Counted from the stretch's first letter, positions 24,094 through 32,537 are shown. The stretch: 58,694 nucleotides of DNA from Rhizobium croatiense (GCF_019793465.1 NZ_JAILYJ010000025.1:1-58694); one strand, 5' to 3'. Translations and numbers: made by a program. The notes: a model not told the origin generated them from the letters alone.

Positions 24094-26052
24094 ATGACCG
24101 ACGCTAAACTCAACCCGAAATCGGTCGACGGCACCGAGGAGCACGGTGCCGAGAAGTCGCGCCCCGAGAAGGCATCGACTGTCGAGGCCGCGCCGCCGCC
24201 AGCCATCGAACCCAGTCCGGAGCTCACGCCCGAGGAGGCCGAGCAGGCGCGCAAGCGATATTTGCTGAAACGTTTCTGGATCAGCGCCCGCCATTACTGG
24301 GGCAGCAGTGGCGACAGGCTCGCCTGGCCGTGCTCGATCGGTCTGCTGGTAATGATCTGCATGAATGTCGGTTTCCAATATGGGATCAATCGCTGGAACC
24401 GCGGGATCTTCGACGCCATCGAGCGGCACGACGCCGGCACCGTCTATTACCTGAGCGCCGTCTTCGTGCCGCTCGTGCTCGGAAGCGTCGCCCTCGTCAC
24501 TGCGCAAGTCTATGTCCGCATGATGATCCAGCGCCGCTGGCGCTCCTGGCTGACGGCGGCGGTGATCGCGCGCTGGCTCGCCAACGGCCGTTATTATCAG
24601 CTGAACCTGATCGGCGGCGATCACAAGAATCCCGAGGCGCGCATCTCGGAGGATTTGCGCATTGCCACCGAAGCGCCGGTCGATTTCATCGCCGGCGTCA
24701 TTTCCGCATTTCTGGCGGCCTCGACCTTCATCGTCGTGCTGTGGACCATCGGCGGAGCGCTCGAGCTGCCGGTCGCAGGGGCGACCATCACCATTCCCGG
24801 CTTTCTCGTCGTCACTGCGGTTCTCTATGCCGTGATCACCTCAACCGTGATCGCGATCATTGGCCGTCACTTCGTCCAGGTCTCCGAGGTCAAGAACCAG
24901 GTGGAGGCCGAGCTCCGCTACACGCTGACCCGTGTGCGCGAAAATGGGGAGAGCATCGCCTTGCTCGGCGGCGAGGAGGAGGAGCGGAGCGATCTCGACA
25001 AGACATTTTCCAACGTGCTCAAGCAATGGGCGCTGCTTGCGCGACAGCACATGCGCACGACCTTCGTGTCGCACGGGTCGATGCTGATTGCGCCCGTCGT
25101 GCCGCTCCTGCTGTGCGCGCCGAAGTTTCTCGCCGGCGGCATGACGCTCGGCGAGGTCATGCAGGCCGCCTCCGCCTTCGCCATCGTTCAGCACGCCTTC
25201 GGCTGGCTGGTCGACAACTACCCGCGTCTTGCCGACTGGAACGCCTGTGCGCGGCGCATTGCCTCGCTGATGACGTCGCTCGACGGCCTCGAGCGCGCCG
25301 AACAGAACGATGCGCTGAGACGCATTAAGCACAGCGAAACCCAAGGCAATGCGATCCTCAATCTGAACGATCTCTCCGTGTCGCTCGACGACGGCACCGC
25401 CGTGGTCAAGGAGACCCATGTCGAGATCGTGCCGGGCGAGCGGGTGCTGGTGGCCGGAGAATCCGGCTCGGGCAAGAGCACGCTGGTGCGCGCCATCGCC
25501 GGTCTCTGGCCGTGGGGCCACGGCAGCGTCGATTTCCACGCCGACCGGCGCTTGTTCATGTTGCCGCAGCGGCCCTATATCCCGTCCGGCACGCTTCGCC
25601 GCGCCGTCGCCTATCCCCGCGCCGCCGACAGCTGGACGCCGGAGGAGATCACCGCGGCGTTGACCAAGGTGGGACTGGATTATCTCAACGAAAAGATCGA
25701 GGAAGACGCGCCATGGGATCAGATCCTGTCCGGCGGCGAAAAGCAGCGGCTCGCCTTTGCCCGGCTGCTGCTGCACAATCCCGATATCATCGTGCTCGAC
25801 GAAGCCACCTCGGCGCTGGATGAGAAGAGCCAGGACAGCATGATGGAGATGGTGATCGACGAAATGCCGACAGTGACCATCATCAGCGTCGCCCACCGCG
25901 CCGAGCTCGAAGCCTTCCATAGCCGCAAGATCACCCTGGAACGGCGCGAGGGCGGCGCGAAGCTCGTCAGCGATATCGATCTTGGCCAGCGCAAGGGAAG
26001 GCGCAACCTGATCCTGCGCGTTCTGGACAGCCGCCGCTCGGCGCTGCCATGA
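24094..26052 (+). CDS. BacA/BclA-like ABC exporter (membrane and ATPase fused)
   Basis: A 652-residue half-transporter. After a 55-residue acidic, Pro-rich cytosolic lead, residues about 60-350 form the SbmA/BacA-type membrane domain (FWISARHYW, RWRSWLTAAVIARWLANGRY, NPEARISEDLR, FVQVSEVKNQVEAELRY). The ATPase follows with Walker A GESGSGKST near 455, signature LSGGEKQRLAFARLL, Walker B IIVLDEATSALDE and the switch His in SVAHR. This is the ABCD/YddA class. Relatives such as Bradyrhizobium BclA import antimicrobial or nodule peptides and affect very-long-chain lipids, so a role in peptide tolerance is plausible but not shown. It converges on the DHA2 exporter, with only 12 bp between stops. 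Confidence 0.87.
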   Translation: MTDAKLNPKSVDGTEEHGAEKSRPEKASTVEAAPPPAIEPSPELTPEEAEQARKRYLLKRFWISARHYWGSSGDRLAWPCSIGLLVMICMNVGFQYGINRWNRGIFDAIERHDAGTVYYLSAVFVPLVLGSVALVTAQVYVRMMIQRRWRSWLTAAVIARWLANGRYYQLNLIGGDHKNPEARISEDLRIATEAPVDFIAGVISAFLAASTFIVVLWTIGGALELPVAGATITIPGFLVVTAVLYAVITSTVIAIIGRHFVQVSEVKNQVEAELRYTLTRVRENGESIALLGGEEEERSDLDKTFSNVLKQWALLARQHMRTTFVSHGSMLIAPVVPLLLCAPKFLAGGMTLGEVMQAASAFAIVQHAFGWLVDNYPRLADWNACARRIASLMTSLDGLERAEQNDALRRIKHSETQGNAILNLNDLSVSLDDGTAVVKETHVEIVPGERVLVAGESGSGKSTLVRAIAGLWPWGHGSVDFHADRRLFMLPQRPYIPSGTLRRAVAYPRAADSWTPEEITAALTKVGLDYLNEKIEEDAPWDQILSGGEKQRLAFARLLLHNPDIIVLDEATSALDEKSQDSMMEMVIDEMPTVTIISVAHRAELEAFHSRKITLERREGGAKLVSDIDLGQRKGRRNLILRVLDSRRSALP

Positions 26053-26064
26053 AGAACGCAACGG

Positions 26065-27555
26065 TCAATGCGAGGCCGCTTCGCTGGCCACCGCCGGCTC
26101 TTCGCGTTTGCGGCCATGGCCGACCGGGATCAGCCAGGTGGTGAAGAATGTCAGGACGGCCACGACGACCACGCCCCAGAAGCTCCAGTGCAGGGCCGCA
26201 TTGAAGACGCCGCGGATCGCCGGGTCGGCGGCGAGCGCCGAGAGCCCGGTCGGCTGGTTCAGCGCATTGTGCAGGGCCGCCGCCGTCTCGCCGCTCGCAT
26301 GGTGGCTGATGCCGGCGTTGAGGATGGCGCCGAGCACGGTGGCGCCGAGCGTATTGCCGAGGCTGCGGGCGAAGATGATCGAGGCGGTGGCGCTGCCGCG
26401 CATCGACCATTCGACGCTGTCCTGGACCAGCACGATGCTGGTCAGGCTGATCAGTCCCATGCCGAAGCCCATGAAGAAGGAGCCGGCGCCGGCCAGAACC
26501 GGTGAGCTTTCCGGCGTCAGGAACAGCAGGAAACAGGCGCCGAACGGAAACATCAGGCTGCCGACGCGCAACGTCCGGCGAATGCCGAAAGCCTTGTAGA
26601 AGCGGCCGGAAAGAATGACGGCCATGGGCCAGCCGACGATCAGCATGGTGAGCGTGAAGCCGGCAACGATCGGCGAGCGGCCGAGCACGCCTTGCACATA
26701 GATCGGCAGGATAGTGGAAAGCCCGATCAGCGCCATGCCGGCAAGCAGCGTCGCCGCATTGCTGGTGGCGATCAGCCGGCGGCTCCAGAGCGCGATCGAA
26801 ATGATCGGCTCCGGCGCCCGTTTCTCCTGGGCGAGGAAGAGCAGCCCCGCGACGACGAAGACGGCGAAAAGCGACAGCAGGATTGAGGCGCCCGCATCGG
26901 TTTCCGTCAGCATGACGAGCAGGGCGACGATCGAGACCGAAAACAGCACCGACCCGAGATAATCGATCCTTGCCTGCTGGTGCGCAACGTCCTCCTTCAG
27001 GAAGATCATGAAGGCAACAATCGAGACGATGCCGATCGGCAGGTTGATCCAGAAGATCCAGGCCCAGGAGATATTGTCGACGATGATGCCGCCGGCAAGC
27101 GGCCCGATGACGGCCGAGGTCGCCCAGACGGTCGCCATCGCGCCCTGCACCCGGCCGCGTTCCTCGAGCTTGAAGAGATCGCCGATGATCGTCATCGTCA
27201 CCGGCTGGATGGCGCCGGCACCCAGCCCCTGCAGCAGCCGGAACAGCACCAGCGACATCATCGACCAGGCAAAGCCGCAGAGCGCCGAGCCGGCGAGGAA
27301 GATGATAATCCCGCCGATCAGCACCGGCTTGCGCCCGAAAATATCGGAAAGCTTGCCGTAGATGACTGTCGTCGTCGACTGCGCCAGCAGGAAGGCCGAA
27401 AACACCCAGCTGTAATAGGAAAATCCGCCGAGCTGGCCGACGATGCGCGGCATGGCGGTCGCCACGATCGTCGCCTCGATGGCAACCATGAATGTCGCGA
27501 GCATGATGGTCGCGACGACAAGCACGCGGTTCGAGCGATGCGCTGCATTCGACAT
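26065..27555 (-). CDS. MFS drug exporter, DHA2 (EmrB/QacA) family
   Basis: A 496-residue inner-membrane antiporter with about 14 helices. Visible motifs are FMVAIEATIVATAMPRI in helix 1 (motif D1), the GKLSDIFGRKPVLIGG loop (motif A), RLLQGLGAGAIQPV (motif B) and AVIGPLAGGIIVDNISWAWI (motif C). The ATG at 27555 follows GAAGAGG; an upstream Met would add 47 residues without export or membrane character. No regulator or membrane-fusion partner is adjacent. Substrate unknown. Confidence 0.9.
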   Translation of the reverse strand: MSNAAHRSNRVLVVATIMLATFMVAIEATIVATAMPRIVGQLGGFSYYSWVFSAFLLAQSTTTVIYGKLSDIFGRKPVLIGGIIIFLAGSALCGFAWSMMSLVLFRLLQGLGAGAIQPVTMTIIGDLFKLEERGRVQGAMATVWATSAVIGPLAGGIIVDNISWAWIFWINLPIGIVSIVAFMIFLKEDVAHQQARIDYLGSVLFSVSIVALLVMLTETDAGASILLSLFAVFVVAGLLFLAQEKRAPEPIISIALWSRRLIATSNAATLLAGMALIGLSTILPIYVQGVLGRSPIVAGFTLTMLIVGWPMAVILSGRFYKAFGIRRTLRVGSLMFPFGACFLLFLTPESSPVLAGAGSFFMGFGMGLISLTSIVLVQDSVEWSMRGSATASIIFARSLGNTLGATVLGAILNAGISHHASGETAAALHNALNQPTGLSALAADPAIRGVFNAALHWSFWGVVVVAVLTFFTTWLIPVGHGRKREEPAVASEAASH

Positions 27556-27719
27556 GACGATCCTCTTCGGGTGCTCCGCGGACGCCGGAAAATATCGGCA
27601 GGCTGGCTGAGGTGTGGGGCGATGCGCCATGTGCGGAGGATGCAGTCGTTCTACGACCTGAAAGCCAGTCGGTAAAGCAATTCTCGTGGCAGCCATCGTT
27701 TTTGCGCGACGTCAGCCGA

Positions 27720-27750
27720 AATAAAGGCCCGGCGCGATCGCGGCCGGGCC
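27720..27750 (-). terminator. Probable terminator of the small secreted-protein gene
   Basis: Read leftward, GGCCCGGC and GCCGGGCC make an 8-bp stem with a 9-base loop followed by TTTATTT, 34 bp past the stop of the gene at 27784. Confidence 0.7.
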
Positions 27751-27783
27751 CTCATTCTATCGGAGGCGGACGCTCGCCCTTCC

Positions 27784-28152
27784 TCACTGCTGGCATGCCT
27801 CGCTGAGTGAACCGGTGCCGGCGGTGCAGCCCGGCACCTGCTGAAGATCCGGATTGACGCCGCCGCGATTGATCGTGCTGCGACCGCTATTCAGATCGAC
27901 GCCGCCAGAGCCGGAGGTGTTGCCGATGGTGCTGCCGGTCGTACCGGGATCGGTGCCGACAGAGCCGGTGCCGGCCGAGCCCGTACCGACGGATCCGGTA
28001 CCGGCCGAACCCGCGCCCGAGCTCCCCGAGCCGCCGATGACAGGCGCCACCGAAAGCCGCCCACTGGAATTTGCACCGCCGGTCGTCTGCGCCAGCGCCG
28101 AGCCGGCAAGGCCGATCGAAAGAAGCGATATCGCGATGAGTTTACAGGACAT
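27784..28152 (-). CDS. Small secreted Gly/Ser/Thr-repeat protein
   Basis: A 122-residue exported protein. Residues 1-21 are a signal peptide (MSCKLIAISLLSIGLAGSALA, read MSCKLIAISL and LSIGLAGSALA). The centre has tandem copies of GSAGTGSVGT, low in charge and probably disordered, then LNSGRSTINRGGVNP. Two late cysteines (PGCTAGTG, EACQQ) could pair. The ATG at 28152 has TGGAGA seven bases before it; an ATG 12 bases upstream is possible. A GGAAC-N19-TT sequence upstream suggests stress control. No family or function is recognised. Confidence 0.75.
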   Translation of the reverse strand: MSCKLIAISLLSIGLAGSALAQTTGGANSSGRLSVAPVIGGSGSSGAGSAGTGSVGTGSAGTGSVGTDPGTTGSTIGNTSGSGGVDLNSGRSTINRGGVNPDLQQVPGCTAGTGSLSEACQQ

Positions 28153-28185
28153 GGTTTTCTCCATCCTTGTTGTCTCAGAGGGGAG

Positions 28186-28211
28186 AACCTGTCCGGCGGC
28201 GGCATTGTTCC
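28186..28211 (-). promoter_or_regulatory. Possible EcfG-type promoter of the secreted-protein gene
   Basis: On the minus strand GGAAC, 17 bases, then GGTT approximates the EcfG consensus, 34 bp before the ATG at 28152. A match this loose is expected by chance several times in a window this size; the position is the only added support. Confidence 0.35.
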
Positions 28212-28434
28212 TTGCGGATAGTTCGCAATCGAAAGGACGCAACGGCCGCCCTGATACCCCGCCCTCCATGGCCTGTACCCTCCTAAGTTGCGCTGCAGCC
28301 CAGTAAAATTAGCTTAACGCTGTCCGTTGCCGTCGAAGATACTACCTCAAGCGGCGGGCCGGGTGCGCGGCCTTTAGTGCAACTAATTTCACTGTCGACC
28401 CTGTCCATGACACTAGGGAGACGGTGGAGGCAGC

Positions 28435-28596
28435 ATGCCCATCCAAGTAGACGAGAAAAAATCGCTGAAGGCTGCGCCGATCGCCGTCTTAATGACGCTG
28501 GTGCTGGTTTCGGTGATTTTGGCCCTCGGCTGGCGCTGGATTCTCTTTGTTTTCGTGGCACTTGCGGCAGGGGCCGGATGGCATTTGAGCCTGTGA
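28435..28596 (+). CDS. Small two-helix membrane protein
   Basis: A 53-residue frame with a strong GGTGGAGG four bases before the ATG. After a charged start (MPIQVDEKKSLKAAP) two hydrophobic stretches, IAVLMTLVLVSVILALG and ILFVFVALAAGAGW, are separated by only a Trp-Arg-Trp turn. That pattern and the ribosome site support a real inner-membrane miniprotein. It is too small for most gene finders. Function unknown. Confidence 0.65.
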   Translation: MPIQVDEKKSLKAAPIAVLMTLVLVSVILALGWRWILFVFVALAAGAGWHLSL

Positions 28597-28656
28597 AAAG
28601 GGGCTGTCAATCGATACTTTTACCGCGAATAAATCTTGTGATACGCAAGCCTGCGG

Positions 28657-28681
28657 GGAACTAGGAATCCATGAAACATTT
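28657..28681 (+). promoter_or_regulatory. Possible EcfG-type promoter
   Basis: GGAAC followed after 18 bases by TT fits the loose RpoE2 pattern but the -10 reads ATTT, not CGTT. It would give a leader of about 150 bases for the gene at 28839. A CCGGTAC/GTACCGG hairpin lies in that leader near 28733-28757. Confidence 0.3.
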
Positions 28682-28838
28682 CAGCGTGTTGAGAGAAGGT
28701 CGCGTAAATCGGCGGGTTGCTGAAGCCTTAACAGCCGGTACTGTCTCGGTACCGGGCCTATTGCAGGAATCAAACGATTCTGTTTAATGCGTAGCAGTAG
28801 CAGGCGGTTTTTTCTTTTTGTTAAGGAGAAATGCGCCG

Positions 28839-29024
28839 ATGCAGGAAAATGAAAACTCCCTCATCCTTGATTTCAAGAACAGGACTGCAACGGCCAAGGG
28901 TCGGTTCGCTATTCTGTCCGTGCTAGCGTTCGTGTTCGTATTCGTGGGTGGCGTCACCTACTTCGGCGGAACTCAGCTGATGGATCGTTTTTCGCCACAG
29001 GCCACAGCCTCGATCGCAAAATAA
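28839..29024 (+). CDS. Small single-helix membrane protein
   Basis: A 61-residue protein: a polar N-terminus (MQENENSLILDFKNRTATAK), one membrane helix (FAILSVLAFVFVFVGGVTYF), then a short polar tail. AAGGAG lies ten bases before the ATG at 28839. An overlapping ATG at 28831 opens a 31-codon frame without coding character. A CCCCGC-CGTA-GCGGGG stem follows the stop. It lies at the edge of the lower-GC stretch that leads to the integrase remnant. Function unknown. Confidence 0.6.
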   Translation: MQENENSLILDFKNRTATAKGRFAILSVLAFVFVFVGGVTYFGGTQLMDRFSPQATASIAK

Positions 29025-29352
29025 ACCCCGCCGTAGCGGGGATTGTGATGTCGCGGTGGCAGAGCAAACGGCCAAATGGTCCTAGCGCTCCATCATCATC
29101 CCCCGTTGCTGGACACGGTGGGCTTTCCCGTGAGCCTCGACCGAATGTTCACATGGCGTGGCCGTTGTCGATCTTGGTCGTTTCCGTGCTTGTATATAGC
29201 TAGGCCGGAACAAAATAGCTTGGCACACCGAAAGGGTGTACCAAGCAATATTCGTTATTCGGCAGCTTCCTTGTGGTCCTGCTGTTCGGTATCCGGAAAC
29301 GCCTTCTTCCAAAGGTAGTCAGTGGACTGCCCGGCATAACTCGCAGCCGTGA
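29025..29352. other. Decayed intergenic stretch with a terminator-like hairpin
   Basis: No intact gene. On the minus strand a frame ending at 29256 reads SYAGQSTDYLWKKAFPDTEQ then QDHKEAAE, and is followed by a hairpin (GCTTGG-ACACC arms, 29218-29246) and TATTTTGTT. That looks like the tail of a broken leftward gene with its own terminator. The frame upstream shifts and has no start codon. Base composition is more AT-rich than the flanks. Confidence 0.45.
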
Positions 29353-29860
29353 AGATCGCGGCTGTCCTCCTTAAGAACCTTCAGCCACACTCTGCGCTCG
29401 GCTGACCATGCCTTGACCTCTGTGAATTACTGGATTGAGTTTCGGGAAGCTTCCACGGTAGCCGATGTAAGAGACGTGAAGCGGCAGGAGAAGTTTCACG
29501 ATTTCCTGACAGCAAAGGGTATGCGTAACAGCAGCGCCAATCGTGTGCTGGCTGTTGGCAAGGCTGCTATCAATCGAGCATTCAAGCGTGGCGAGCTAAG
29601 CAGCGTTCCACACAATTCTGATGAAGAAACAGGATGCCGGTCCACACGGCGACACGAACTATCTTAAGAACGCTTGTGCTGCGTTAGACGCTCTTGTGCG
29701 TGAAGTCGTCGCCAACGCGCCAGTTACGCGCCACCTTGTTTCTCCGGCAAACGAAAGCAAGGCCAAAAACACAGTGGTTTCAGAGGGAAATGGTGCCGCT
29801 TACGTGACTCGAACACGTGACCCCATCATTACGAATGATGTGCTCTACCGACTGAGCTAA
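29353..29860 (+). pseudogene. Remnant of a tyrosine-type integrase at tRNA-Thr
   Basis: The first frame (to 29667) carries a core-binding-like block: YWIEFREASTVADV, QEKFHDFLTAKG, then NRVLAVGKAAINRAFKRGEL, which matches the N-terminal DNA-binding part of phage-type integrases. The catalytic Arg-His-Arg-Tyr domain is missing. A second frame (29621-29860) reads ALDALVREVVANAPVTRHLV and finishes inside the antisense of the tRNA gene, as integrase tails often do when the tRNA 3' end is the attachment site. An internal deletion plus frameshift explains this best. It marks a lost or decayed island. Confidence 0.6.
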
Positions 29861-29866
29861 AGCGGC
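29791..29866 (-). tRNA. tRNA-Thr (anticodon CGT)
   Basis: Read leftward it folds as a standard 76-base tRNA: acceptor GCCGCTT with AAGCGGC, D-arm GCTC/GAGC, anticodon loop TTCGTAA between ATCAT and ATGAT, variable loop, T-arm around GTTCGAGTC, discriminator A and encoded CCA. The anticodon CGT decodes ACG. An integrase remnant abuts its 3' end. Confidence 0.95.
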
Positions 29867-29987
29867 ATTTGGCGGCCGAAGCGTGCGGCCTGCGATTTGC
29901 ATGGCGCTGATACAGGCATTGTCCGAAGATTTCAAGCACCCTGTCATGCCTTTGGCAAAAAAGAGGGCAGGCTGTTGAAGACCGCCC

Positions 29988-30947
29988 TCAGAGTGCCAGC
30001 CGGGCGCGGGCGGCCTTATATTCTGCCTCCAGCCGGTCGACGAGTTTGGCCACCGGCTCGACGGCCTTGACGGCGCCGATGCCCTGGCCGCTGCCCCAGA
30101 TATCCTTCCAGGCCTTTGCGCCGCCGGTCGCCTGTTCGAAATCCATCTTCGACGGGTCGGCGACGGGCAGGTTGTCGGGGTCCATGCCGGCGGCGAGGAT
30201 CGAGGGCTTGAGATAGTTGCCGTGCACGCCGGTGAAATAGTTGGAATAGACGATGTCGGCGGCCACACCGTCGACGATCGCCTGCTTGTAGGCGTCGGCA
30301 GCGCGCGCCTCTTGCGTGGCGATGAAGGGTGAGCCGATATAGGCCATGTCGGCGCCCATCGCCTCGGCGGCGAGAATGGCGCCGCCGGTCGAAATCGCGC
30401 CGGCAAGCAGCAGCGGCCCGTCGAACCATTCGCGGATTTCCTGGATCAGCGCAAAGGGCGACAGCGTGCCGGCATGGCCGCCGGCGCCTGATGCCACCGC
30501 GATCAGCCCGTCGGCACCCTTGCGGATCGCCGAATGGGCATGGCGATTGTTGATAATGTCGTGCAACACGATGCCGCCATAGGAATGTACGGCGGCATTG
30601 ACCTCCGGCACGGCGCCGAGCGAGGAGATGACAACAGGCACCTTGTATTTGACGCAGAGCGAGAGGTCATGCTCCAGCCGCTTGTTCGACATGTGGACGA
30701 TCTGGTTGACGGCAAAGGGGGCCGCCGGCCGCTCCGGATGGGTGGCGTCGTGGCGGGCGAGCTCCTCGGTGATCTCGGCCAGCCATTCGTCCAGCTGGCT
30801 TTCCGGCCGGGCGTTCAGCGCCGGAAAGGCGCCGACGACGCCTGCCTTGCATTGCGCCAGCGTCAGCGCCGGATGCGAAATGATGAACAGCGGCGAGCCG
30901 ATCACCGGCAGTCTGAGTTTGTCCTTGAGGATCGGGGGCAGGGCCAT
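29988..30947 (-). CDS. Nitronate monooxygenase / 2-nitropropane dioxygenase family flavoprotein
   Basis: A 319-residue FMN enzyme with a TIM-barrel. Seen are the N-terminal PVIGSPLFIISHP, HDIINNRHAHSAIRKGADG, the phosphate-binding VASGAGGHAG, LLLAGAISTGGAILAAEAMGAD (split: LLLAGAISTGG, AILAAEAMGAD) and YIGSPFIAT. The family oxidises alkyl nitronates; some relatives act on acyl-CoA or fatty-acid intermediates, and the true substrate is often unknown. It stands alone. A dyad 16 bp before the ATG has the same arms as the fadD operator, which hints at a lipid- or acyl-linked role. The ribosome site is weak. Confidence 0.87.
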   Translation of the reverse strand: MALPPILKDKLRLPVIGSPLFIISHPALTLAQCKAGVVGAFPALNARPESQLDEWLAEITEELARHDATHPERPAAPFAVNQIVHMSNKRLEHDLSLCVKYKVPVVISSLGAVPEVNAAVHSYGGIVLHDIINNRHAHSAIRKGADGLIAVASGAGGHAGTLSPFALIQEIREWFDGPLLLAGAISTGGAILAAEAMGADMAYIGSPFIATQEARAADAYKQAIVDGVAADIVYSNYFTGVHGNYLKPSILAAGMDPDNLPVADPSKMDFEQATGGAKAWKDIWGSGQGIGAVKAVEPVAKLVDRLEAEYKAARARLAL

Positions 30948-30962
30948 GGTTCACCGCTCGCA

Positions 30963-30984
30963 TTGACGTTTACGAAAACGTCAA
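30963..30984. promoter_or_regulatory. Operator dyad ahead of the nitronate monooxygenase gene
   Basis: Perfect 9-bp arms TTGACGTTT and AAACGTCAA flank ACGA, 16 bp before the ATG. The arm equals one half of the fadD dyad at 5729-5744 when read leftward, so one repressor may serve both genes. Confidence 0.6.
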
Positions 30985-31077
30985 TCTCATAACAGAGAAG
31001 AAAAGCCGATAAAAGAGCGGCTGCCATGCCTTCGTCGATTTCCGCCCGATATATCAGGCCCGCAGAACGGATAATGC

Positions 31078-31178
31078 ACGTCGCCCGGAAGTGTGCAGCG
31101 GTTCCGGGACAACGACATGCATAAAAACAAGGAACTAAAGCGCGTGGCATGAATCAAATTTGATGCGACGCGCTTTAG
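31078..31178. repeat. Rhizobial intergenic repeat ending in a 44-bp palindrome
   Basis: At 31135-31178 CTAAAGCGCGT and ACGCGCTTTAG form perfect outer arms, with ATCAAATTTGAT as a second palindrome at the centre. The stretch before it (GCGGTTCCGGGACAACGACA, then TGCATAAAAACAAG) is familiar from many Rhizobium intergenic regions. No second copy was found in this window. Confidence 0.6.
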
Positions 31179-31337
31179 TGAAGGGCCGCACGTCCGTGAA
31201 AGCTGGCGAATATCGCCTAAGATCAACGGCGGGCGGGCCTGCAAGGCTTGCGGTTTGCCGCACTTGCCGCTACCGAATTTTGATGGAGAACGGCGGGGAT
31301 TGCGGTCCGAGGCCGGATTCAAGGTGAAGGACGTGAC

Positions 31338-32537
31338 GTGAGCGGATTAGAAACGGCCATCAGAACAGCGCTCGAAAATGCCGATCGCGACAATCCGGAA
31401 GTTCGAGCGAGGATCTACCAGTCGGCCCGCCAGGCGCTGGAAGCCGGCCTGCGCAAGCAGGATATTACCGATGCTGACGCCGTCGCCCATCACCGCCACC
31501 GCCTGGAAAGCACCATTCACGCCATCGAAGGCGAGGAGCGCGACCGGCTCCACCCTCGCCAACGGCCGCCCGAGGTGCCGGTGCCGCCGGTCGTCGAAAT
31601 GCCGGCGCCGCCGGTTCATCGCGGCGACGTGACCGATATCGGCAGCCTGATCGACAGTCCGGTGGCCGCGGGCGAGGCCCGCTCTCCCGAGGTGGTCATG
31701 CACCGCAGCGACGAGTCGAGCCTCGACAACGTCCGCGCCGGCAATGCCGATCATCTCGCGGCCGCCCCGGCCGGCGAGGAGCGGCTGACGCGCGGCGAGC
31801 GTGCGACCAGCATGGATTTCCGCCCGGAGCGGGCGGCGGGCCGCCGCAAGCCGCGCAAGTTCTTTTCGCGGCTCCTCGTCTGGTGCGTGCTCTTTGCCTT
31901 CATCGGCATCGGCGCCTGGTGGGCCTATACCTCGGGCCTGCTGTTGACGGCGGCCGAGCGCGACACCAGCGTCGCCAATCCGCCGGCGAGCACCCAGCCG
32001 GAGGATTTCACCGGCAATGACGACAGCGCCGGCGATGGCGCCACCCACACCGATCAGCCGGTGACCATCGATCCGCAGAACAGTTTTTCGGCCGACTGGA
32101 TCCCGGTGTTCAAGCCTGAGGAGGCCGATAAGATCAAGAGCGGCCCGCGGGCCCGCACCGAAAACATCACCGAGAATGACGGTCCCGCCGTGCGCCTGAT
32201 TTCCGAAAGCGGCGCGGCTGACGGCAATATCTCTGTCAGCGTTCCGGCCTCGGTGCTGCAGCAGCTTGCCGGCAAATCCTCGACCATCGCGCTGACGCTG
32301 CAATCGACCACCGACGAGCCGACGCAGGTGACGGTCGAATGCAATTTCCAATCGCTCGGCAATTGCGCCCGCCATCGCTTCACCGTCACCCGCGAAAAGT
32401 CGGATGCGCTGCTGCAGGTGAAGTTCGACCGCTCGCTCGCCCCGAATTCGCCGGGCACGCTGACGATCAACAGCGATCTCGACGGCAAGGCGCGCGGCAT
32501 CAACCTCTTCGCCATCCGCATCCTGCCGGGGCAGTGA
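31338..32537 (+). CDS. Single-pass membrane protein of unknown function
   Basis: A 399-residue protein starting at a GTG with GAAGG upstream. Residues 1-65 are helical and charged, 70-95 are Pro/Val-rich (PPEVPVPPVVEMPAPPV), and a basic stretch (RAAGRRKPRKFF, about 165-176) precedes one membrane helix at about 180-202 (LLVWCVLFAFIGIGAWWAYT). The remaining 195 residues should be periplasmic; after an acidic linker they form a beta-rich domain (FSADWIPVFKPEEADK, VECNFQSLGNCARHRF) with two cysteines about ten residues apart that could bond. No known domain was recognised. It is flanked by a repeat and the convergent ppk2, so it is probably monocistronic. Confidence 0.8.
   Translation: MSGLETAIRTALENADRDNPEVRARIYQSARQALEAGLRKQDITDADAVAHHRHRLESTIHAIEGEERDRLHPRQRPPEVPVPPVVEMPAPPVHRGDVTDIGSLIDSPVAAGEARSPEVVMHRSDESSLDNVRAGNADHLAAAPAGEERLTRGERATSMDFRPERAAGRRKPRKFFSRLLVWCVLFAFIGIGAWWAYTSGLLLTAAERDTSVANPPASTQPEDFTGNDDSAGDGATHTDQPVTIDPQNSFSADWIPVFKPEEADKIKSGPRARTENITENDGPAVRLISESGAADGNISVSVPASVLQQLAGKSSTIALTLQSTTDEPTQVTVECNFQSLGNCARHRFTVTREKSDALLQVKFDRSLAPNSPGTLTINSDLDGKARGINLFAIRILPGQ

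Noticed and set aside
27900..28020. Short direct repeats resembling a CRISPR array
   Set aside because: They are codon-level GSAGTGSVGT repeats inside a signal-peptide protein, with no spacers and no cas genes nearby.
29082..29312. A 76-codon minus-strand gene
   Set aside because: No ribosome site, no known motif, and it overlaps a terminator-like hairpin; the region looks like decayed DNA.
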